A stretch of DNA of 9,300 nucleotides from the NCBI GenBank assembly GCA_012269655.1, contig JAAXJV010000032.1:1-9300 (forward strand), in the 5' to 3' direction. A program made the translations under genes and the position numbers. The notes beneath the pieces were generated by a model. The model did not search any database and was not told the origin of the DNA. It saw only the letters and a list, made by a program, of their open reading frames with translations. Source of the stretch: Pseudomonadales bacterium (GTDB taxonomy: Bacteria > Pseudomonadota > Gammaproteobacteria > Pseudomonadales > Litorivicinaceae). Each line of letters opens with the position of its first letter. Positions within the stretch are counted from its first letter, which is position 1. Below are positions 1 through 5,252 of the stretch, piece after piece.

Positions 1-1415
1 CCAGAGAATCGACCGTCGGTAATCAGTGCAACACTGTCACCTAAGCCTTTACCCATAATGGCGCCGGTGGGCGAGAGCATTTCACGCATGCCTGGTCCGC
101 CAACCGGGCCCTCGTAACGAATCACGACTACGTCGCCGGCCACAATGTCGCCATTCAGAATCGCTTTCAGGCTGTCTTCTTCTGAGTCGAAACATTTAGC
201 CGTACCGGTGAAGTCCGTGCCTTCTTTACCGGTAATTTTCGCCATCGCACCCTCGGTTGCGAGGTTGCCATACAGAACGCGCAAGTGGCTGTCTGATTTG
301 ATGGGGTTGTCGAGCGCTCGAACGATGTCTTGCTCGGCCGGATAAGGCTGAACGTCCGCCAGGTTTTCCGCCATGGTTTTACCGGTTACGGTCAATACGT
401 CGCCGTGCAGTAAGCCTGCATCCAAGAGCGTCTTCATCACCGGCTGAATACCGCCGATGGCGATGAGTTCACTCATCAGGTAACGGCCAGAGGGTTTCAC
501 GTCGGCTAATACCGGAACGCGCTTGCCAATCCGAGTAAAGTCTTCAAGTGACAGATCAATGTCGGCTTCGTGAGCAATCGCTAAGAGGTGCAGTACCGCG
601 TTGGTTGAGCCGCCTAGGGCAATGACTACGGTGATCGCGTTTTCCAGCGCTTTTTTGCACAGGATGTCACTGGGTTTAATGTCCTGCTCAACCAGACGAA
701 CCACCGCTTCACCCGCGCGTTGGCAGTCGGTCATTTTGTCGCCTGAAACGGCTTCCTGAGCCGAGGAGTTCGGTAACGACAAGCCCATCGCCTCGATAGC
801 ACTGGCCATGGTGTTGGCGGTGTACATGCCGCCACAAGAACCGGGTCCCGGAATGGCGGTTTTTTCTACCGCGATCAATTCTTGATCGTCGATTTTACCG
901 CCGGCGTGCGCACCAACCGCTTCGAAGACGCTGACGATGTCGCGACGCTGCTCGCCAGGTTTGATGGTGCCGCCGTATACAAAGACACTCGGGCGATTCA
1001 AACGGGCCATGGCCATCACACAGCCGGGCATATTCTTGTCACAGCCACCGATGGTCACCACGCCGTCAAAGCCCTGACCGCCAACGACGGTTTCGATAGA
1101 GTCAGCGATCACTTCGCGGCTGACCAAGCTGTAGCGCATGCCGGGTGTACCCATCGAAATACCATCAGATACGGTAATGGTGTTGAACAACACGCCTTTA
1201 CCGCCAGCGGCGTCAACGCCTTTGATGGCTTCGCCCGCCAGGTCGTTAATGTGCATGTTGCAGGGGGTCACCATGCTCCAGGTACTGGCTACGCCAACCT
1301 GAGGCTTTTTGAAATCGGCATCTTCAAAACCAACGGCGCGCAGCATCGCGCGGCTGGGAGCCTGAGGCACCCCGTCAACAATGATCGAGGAATACTTGCG
1401 TTTGTTATCGCTCAT
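1..1415 (-). CDS. ilvD: Dihydroxy-acid dehydratase IlvD, 3' end cut by the window edge
   Basis: This enzyme dehydrates 2,3-dihydroxy-isovalerate and 2,3-dihydroxy-3-methylvalerate to 2-oxoacids, the third common step of valine and isoleucine synthesis in the cytosol. Reading from ATG at 1415 gives 471 codons before the window ends, inside the DGRFSG motif whose serine is taken as the catalytic base. About 90 residues should be missing, judging from the usual ~560. Visible motifs are TPCNMHI (Cys52), TVSDG (about 81-85), [10 protein letters not shown] (Cys125; Lys127 is the expected carbamylated metal ligand) and [13 protein letters not shown] (Cys194). A cysteine at each of these three positions is the pattern of the short [2Fe-2S] subfamily; E. 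coli IlvD, a [4Fe-4S] enzyme, lacks the first one. The start is supported by an AGGA five bases upstream. The gene begins 7 bases after argA ends, so the two are probably cotranscribed. No frame damage is seen. Identification is firm; the cluster type is inferred. Confidence 0.96.
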   Translation of the reverse strand, partial: MSDNKRKYSSIIVDGVPQAPSRAMLRAVGFEDADFKKPQVGVASTWSMVTPCNMHINDLAGEAIKGVDAAGGKGVLFNTITVSDGISMGTPGMRYSLVSREVIADSIETVVGGQGFDGVVTIGGCDKNMPGCVMAMARLNRPSVFVYGGTIKPGEQRRDIVSVFEAVGAHAGGKIDDQELIAVEKTAIPGPGSCGGMYTANTMASAIEAMGLSLPNSSAQEAVSGDKMTDCQRAGEAVVRLVEQDIKPSDILCKKALENAITVVIALGGSTNAVLHLLAIAHEADIDLSLEDFTRIGKRVPVLADVKPSGRYLMSELIAIGGIQPVMKTLLDAGLLHGDVLTVTGKTMAENLADVQPYPAEQDIVRALDNPIKSDSHLRVLYGNLATEGAMAKITGKEGTDFTGTAKCFDSEEDSLKAILNGDIVAGDVVVIRYEGPVGGPGMREMLSPTGAIMGKGLGDSVALITDGRFS

Positions 1416-1420
1416 GATCG

Positions 1421-1424
1421 TCCT
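1421..1424 (-). promoter_or_regulatory. Ribosome binding site of ilvD overlapping the argA stop codon
   Basis: Read on the minus strand, the junction is TTATAGGACGATCATG. The TAG is the argA stop (1425-1423) and the AGGA inside it is the Shine-Dalgarno for ilvD, five bases before its ATG. Ribosomes finishing argA would therefore sit on the ilvD initiation site, which suggests translational coupling. The sequence is seen directly; the coupling is inferred. Confidence 0.6.
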
Positions 1425-2697
1425 ATAAGGATTTGATTAATACTTTTGAGGCGCGCTGATAGTTGTACAGCGCCTGCCGTGCGTCGGGTAAATCGCTTAC
1501 CTGCGCCGGCATAAAACCTTGTTCTTGGAACCAGTGGGCGGCGACGGTGGTCAGCACGGCCAAACGCGAGATGCCTTGTGAGCGCGCGTGGCGTTCCAAA
1601 CGTTGCAATAGATTATCACCCAGATCGCCCCCTTGGTAATCGGGATGAATGGCCACGCAGGCGACTTCGGCAACGGTTTCATTCAGGGGATACAAGGCGG
1701 CACAGCCAATCAGAGAACCATCCCGTTCAATAACGAAAAAATTGTCTAACTCGGTTTCCAGTCGCTCACGTTCGCGTTTAACCAAATAGCCGGCTTGTTC
1801 CATGGGGCTGAGCAATTCGACCAGATTGCCAATGTCGCTGGATTTGGCTTGGCGAAGGCGCTCGTAGCCAGTGCGATAAACTAGGGTGCCGACGCCGTCG
1901 CGAGTAAATAATTCGTCTAACAGAACCCCATCATTGCGCCAGTTGAGTAGATGGACTCGTTCCACGCCACTTTGGCAAGTGTCGGCAGCCAATGCCAAAA
2001 TTTCGTTTTGGCCCTCTCGATCGGTCAGGCTTTCAATCAACTCGGCTGCGGCCACTTCACGAAGCACCCCGGCCTCGGTTTCAGCAGGCCAGTGCTTGCC
2101 CAGCACAATCAACTTGTCCGCTCCTAGGCCCGTGGCAATTTTCTGGGCGACCTCATGCAGGCGTAGGTTAAAAATTTCTCCGGTAGGGGAATGCCCTAAG
2201 CAACTGACTAAGACAAGGTCCTGAGCGGACAGATGACGATTGATGCCCTCGTTGTCGATCGAGCGGACGCAGCCGGTGTGCTGCATGTCAACGCCGTCAA
2301 CCACACCCAGCGGCCGAGCCTGCACGAAGTTTCCGCTGATGACTCGGATCTTGGCATGGGCCATTGCGGTATTTGGCAGACCTCGAGAAAGGCTGGCCTC
2401 AATTTGCAAACGCGTAGCGCCGGCAGCGGCCAAAACCTGACCTTGAGCACTGGCCGGGGTGATACGGCGTTGGTTGTGAAAACTGGGCTGTTCGCCAGCG
2501 GTGGCCATCATGGCATCCAACTGCGGTCGATACCCGTGAACCAGCACAATTTTCAGGCCCAGTGCGTGCAACAGCGCCACATCAGACAGTAGGCCTTCGC
2601 TTGCGCCAATGGCTTCACCGGGCAACATAATGACAACGCATTTACCCCGGTGCGCGTGAATGTAAGGCGCGATGGCCCTGAAGTCTTGGTGGTTCAT
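1423..2697 (-). CDS. argA: N-acetylglutamate synthase ArgA (amino-acid kinase-like plus GNAT domains)
   Basis: ArgA transfers acetyl from acetyl-CoA to glutamate, the first committed step of arginine synthesis. The 424-residue product is close to the E. coli length of about 443. Residues ~10-275 form the amino-acid-kinase-like domain that binds arginine as feedback inhibitor in this family; it shows VIMLPGEAI (22-30), [10 protein letters not shown] (53-62), SGNF and PLGVVDGVD (129-137). Residues ~281-424 are the GNAT acetyltransferase domain, with ACVAIHPDY, the acetyl-CoA loop QGGDLG (355-360), [12 protein letters not shown] and the ArgA-typical ending [13 protein letters not shown] at 2697 is the furthest possible start, because TAA lies in frame 27 bases upstream with no other usual start codon between. 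No convincing Shine-Dalgarno and no recognisable ArgR box precede it. One oddity is proline at residue 26, where relatives usually have glycine. Probably cotranscribed with ilvD. Confidence 0.97.
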   Translation of the reverse strand: MNHQDFRAIAPYIHAHRGKCVVIMLPGEAIGASEGLLSDVALLHALGLKIVLVHGYRPQLDAMMATAGEQPSFHNQRRITPASAQGQVLAAAGATRLQIEASLSRGLPNTAMAHAKIRVISGNFVQARPLGVVDGVDMQHTGCVRSIDNEGINRHLSAQDLVLVSCLGHSPTGEIFNLRLHEVAQKIATGLGADKLIVLGKHWPAETEAGVLREVAAAELIESLTDREGQNEILALAADTCQSGVERVHLLNWRNDGVLLDELFTRDGVGTLVYRTGYERLRQAKSSDIGNLVELLSPMEQAGYLVKRERERLETELDNFFVIERDGSLIGCAALYPLNETVAEVACVAIHPDYQGGDLGDNLLQRLERHARSQGISRLAVLTTVAAHWFQEQGFMPAQVSDLPDARQALYNYQRASKVLIKSL

Positions 2698-2753
2698 CCG
2701 GTCAATAGTCCGGAATCTGCCTGCTTAGGGCAAGTCCCGCGTATCATGTTGTG
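2698..2753. promoter_or_regulatory. Divergent promoter region between argA and the CYTH gene
   Basis: These 56 bases separate two divergent genes and must serve both unless the promoters lie inside coding sequence. For argA on the minus strand, TTGCCC (2733-2728), a 17-base spacer and GACTAT (2710-2705) form a weak sigma-70-like candidate. For the CYTH gene on the plus strand, TATCAT (2742-2747) is a plausible -10, but I find no good -35. Both candidate -10 boxes end about 6-7 bases before the respective ATG, and neither gene has a clear Shine-Dalgarno, so leaderless messages are possible. A five-base inverted repeat, TCCGG/CCGGA (2697-2701 and 2710-2714), lies over the argA start. The motifs are read directly; their function is inferred and weak. 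Confidence 0.35.
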
Positions 2754-3485
2754 ATGATTGAACAAGAAATAAAGTTGTGTTGGCTGGGTGATCCCCCCGA
2801 TTTGCAATCGCTGCTGGATGCGCCTGAGCAAACTTTGAACTTGGCGAACACCTATTTTGACACGTCTGATGGGCAGTTAGCCCGGAGCGGATTTGGTCTG
2901 CGATTACGCCAGCAAGGCGAGCAGATCGAGCAAACTGTAAAGGGGCCGGCCCCGGATCAGGATGGCCTCGTGATCCGTCAAGAATGGAACTGGCCCCGAG
3001 ATCATTTTTTCGTGGATGTGGAGTTGCTACCCATTGAAGTGGGCGATTTAATCGAAGTGTCCTCGAACCAGGTGATGCGCCAGGTTTGGAATCGCAAAGG
3101 TTGCGAAGTGGTTTTGGACCAAGGCGAGGTTCGGGTGGGAGATCAGTCCAGTCCAATTGCCGAGATTGAAATCGAAGCAAAATCGGCGGATTGGTCGGCT
3201 GTGCTGTCGTTGGCCTACGAGTTGGCGAGCAATTTTCCTTGCTACATTGGATCCATTTCAAAAGCCGAGCGGGGTCATCTGTTGGCCAGCCGCGCAAGTC
3301 CCCAGGATCGATCGCCACTGGATGCCCTAGGCCGAGCGTTGGACCCCATCAAGGGGCCGGATTGGTCGGCCGCACTGGCGGCAGCGAACGCTATGTCACC
3401 GGCTATTGCAGGCCGAATCCGTGTACAAGATGCAAATGTGGCAAGCCTGTGTCTGGCCGAGGTACTAAAAGCCCAGCAAAGCTAA
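2754..3485 (+). CDS. CYTH-domain protein, probable inorganic triphosphatase (YgiF-like), without CHAD domain
   Basis: CYTH proteins are tunnel-fold, metal-dependent enzymes that hydrolyse triphosphate groups; the closest functional relative I can suggest is the inorganic triphosphatase YgiF of E. coli. The 243-residue product opens with EQEIK (3-7), the family's ExExK signature. The other expected tunnel residues follow: GLRLRQ (48-53), TVKG (61-64), RQEW (75-78), VLDQGEV (120-126), the acidic strand AEIEIEAK (136-143) and SISKAERG (167-174). The domain ends near residue 180. The remaining ~60 residues resemble no CHAD domain, whereas YgiF (about 433 residues) carries a long CHAD-like C-terminus. 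I prefer ATG at 2754; GTG at 2751 would add one residue. Neither has a clear Shine-Dalgarno. It is the first gene of the plus-strand cluster, two genes before glnE; in E. coli ygiF directly precedes glnE. The domain call is strong; the substrate is inferred. Confidence 0.85.
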   Translation: MIEQEIKLCWLGDPPDLQSLLDAPEQTLNLANTYFDTSDGQLARSGFGLRLRQQGEQIEQTVKGPAPDQDGLVIRQEWNWPRDHFFVDVELLPIEVGDLIEVSSNQVMRQVWNRKGCEVVLDQGEVRVGDQSSPIAEIEIEAKSADWSAVLSLAYELASNFPCYIGSISKAERGHLLASRASPQDRSPLDALGRALDPIKGPDWSAALAAANAMSPAIAGRIRVQDANVASLCLAEVLKAQQS

Positions 3486-3508
3486 GATTCTGAACCATAC
3501 TTAGGGCC

Positions 3509-5239
3509 ATGAATGCATTGGCCTTACCACTCACGTTGCCCGAAATTCTTGCTCGCTTAGAAACGCAGGGTATTTTTTCGAGCGAGGTGCATAAAACCTT
3601 ATCCACGGCTGCGCGACACCTCCCCGCGTTGCAAGCCCTTGGCCAATTGGCCCCCGTGGATAAACAAGGCAAGGTCTGGAGCGAGACCACTTTCGCCCGT
3701 TGGTTTGCCAGTGAGTCCGGGTTGCCATTTTACTCCATCGACCCCCTCAATACCGACGTGCATGCGGTCACTCAGGTCATGAGTTTAGGCTTTGCCGAAA
3801 GCCACGATATTTTGGCAGTGGCCTTGGATGCGGATTCGGTGACCGTGGCGGTGGTGGATCCTGCCGATACCCGCTGGATGTCGGGTTTAGAGCAGGTTAG
3901 TAAGCGCCGAGTGCTGCGAGTGTTAGCGCCGCCTAGCGAGATTCATCGTCACCGTAAAGAATTTTACAGTTTGTCGCGATCCATCGGTGCGGCGGTTAAG
4001 CAAGGCGAAGCTCAGCGCCTAACGGACTTAGAACAGCTGCTGGATTTGTCTGACGCTCGACCCAGCGCAGACGATCAATCGATTGTCGAGGTCGTGGACT
4101 GGGTCCTCAGATATGCCTTTGAACAACGTGCCAGCGATATTCATGTCGAGCCGCGCCGGGATAAAGCTAACGTGCGCTTGCGGATCGACGGCATTCTGCA
4201 TTCTGTGTATCAGATGCCGGCGCAAATTGGCGCAGCGATGGTCAGTCGCTTTAAGGCCCTGGGCCGAATGGACGTGGCTGAAAAACGCCAACCTCAGGAT
4301 GGCCGTCTTAAGACACGAAGCCCGCAGGGGCGTGAAGTCGAACTTCGCCTATCGACCTTGCCCACGGCCTTTGGTGAAAAACTGGTTGGCCGAATCTTCG
4401 ATCCTGAAGTGCTCCAAAAAGACTTTTCTGAGCTGGGTTTCGGTCCTGCGGATCTAGCCACCTGGCGGTCGATGACGGCGAGGCGCGAAGGGATTTTGCT
4501 GGTCACAGGGCCGACCGGTTCGGGCAAAACCACGACGCTGTATTCGACTCTGCGCGAGTTGGCCTCGCCGGATGTAAACCTGTGCACCGTCGAGGACCCG
4601 ATTGAGCTGATTGAACCGGCTTTTAACCAGGTCCAAGTGCAAAGCAGTATCGGTTTGGATTTCGCATCGGGCATGAAATCGTTACTGCGTCAGGATCCCG
4701 ATATCATCATGGTGGGCGAGATCCGCGACAAGGAGACCGCTGACATGGCAGTTCAAGCGGCGTTAACCGGTCATTTGGTGGTTAGTACGCTGCACACAAA
4801 CGACGCCCCGAGTGCGGTCACTCGACTGCTCGAGCTCGGTGTGCCGGCCTATTTACTGCGCGCCACCCTGATTGGTGTGATGGCTCAGCGTTTAACCCGA
4901 ACCCTTTGTCCGCATTGCAAAACCGAGGCGCCCTTAGATGCTGAGGTTTGGCGCGAGTTCATTGCCCCATTCAATGCGCCTGCGCCTGAAAAGGTTTATC
5001 AGCCTGTGGGATGCGAGCATTGCCGGGACACGGGGTTTGTTGGCCGAGTGGGAGTATATGAACTTATGCCAGTCTCGAACGAGCTGGCTAGCGGCATTCA
5101 TGCCGATATGCCAATCGAGCCCTGGCGCGCCCAGGCATGGAAGCAGGGTCTGGAGCCCCTGCGTTTGGCCGGGGCTAAGCGCGTGGCGGCTGGCTTGACG
5201 ACCTTGGAAGAAGTGGGCAGGGTGACTCCACCGCTTTAA
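3509..5239 (+). CDS. Orphan GspE/PulE-family secretion or pilus assembly ATPase
   Basis: This is a hexameric-type ATPase of the kind that powers type II secretion or type IV pilus assembly at the inner membrane. The 576-residue product has a GspE N-terminal region (~1-160, with a GLPFYSIDPL segment at 71-80) and the linker domain RASDIHVEPR (207-216) with LRIDGIL. The motor domain shows Walker A GPTGSGKT (334-341), Asp box TVEDPIE (360-366), Walker B IIMVGEIRD (399-407) and His box STLHTND (426-432). A zinc tetracysteine follows, CPHC (467-470) and CEHC (502-505). All key residues are intact. The canonical c-di-GMP-binding MshEN repeats are not evident at the N-terminus. No gspD, gspF, pilC or pilin genes are in view, so its partners are unknown. 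It starts 23 bases after the CYTH gene; the AGGG only two bases before ATG is unusually close. It is 13 bases upstream of glnE. The family is certain; the specific machine is not. Confidence 0.93.
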   Translation: MNALALPLTLPEILARLETQGIFSSEVHKTLSTAARHLPALQALGQLAPVDKQGKVWSETTFARWFASESGLPFYSIDPLNTDVHAVTQVMSLGFAESHDILAVALDADSVTVAVVDPADTRWMSGLEQVSKRRVLRVLAPPSEIHRHRKEFYSLSRSIGAAVKQGEAQRLTDLEQLLDLSDARPSADDQSIVEVVDWVLRYAFEQRASDIHVEPRRDKANVRLRIDGILHSVYQMPAQIGAAMVSRFKALGRMDVAEKRQPQDGRLKTRSPQGREVELRLSTLPTAFGEKLVGRIFDPEVLQKDFSELGFGPADLATWRSMTARREGILLVTGPTGSGKTTTLYSTLRELASPDVNLCTVEDPIELIEPAFNQVQVQSSIGLDFASGMKSLLRQDPDIIMVGEIRDKETADMAVQAALTGHLVVSTLHTNDAPSAVTRLLELGVPAYLLRATLIGVMAQRLTRTLCPHCKTEAPLDAEVWREFIAPFNAPAPEKVYQPVGCEHCRDTGFVGRVGVYELMPVSNELASGIHADMPIEPWRAQAWKQGLEPLRLAGAKRVAAGLTTLEEVGRVTPPL

Positions 5240-5252
5240 TGGGTTTCTTTCG

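Noticed and set aside
882..1436. A 184-codon plus-strand open frame
   Set aside because: It lies entirely antisense to well-conserved ilvD codons plus the argA end, its protein resembles no family, and no Shine-Dalgarno precedes it. It is a GC-driven shadow.
1886..2592. Several plus-strand open frames of 66-119 codons across argA
   Set aside because: They are antisense to argA, which is well recognised along its full length.
2953..2977. Inverted repeat CGGATCA / TGATCCG with an 11-base spacer in the CYTH gene
   Set aside because: Seven-base arms within coding sequence, far from any gene boundary, with no U-run. Probably chance in a GATC-rich region.
2725..3318. A 197-codon minus-strand, proline-rich open frame
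   Set aside because: It is antisense to the CYTH domain, whose motifs are intact on the plus strand. Its composition is an artefact of the complementary frame.
3486..3508. Possible terminator between the CYTH gene and the ATPase gene
   Set aside because: The 23 bases contain no stable stem and no T-run, so the genes are better read as one operon.
3509..3988. c-di-GMP-binding MshEN domain at the ATPase N-terminus
   Set aside because: The expected RLGxxL...G...L...Q repeats are not recognisable; only a general GspE N-terminal region can be supported.
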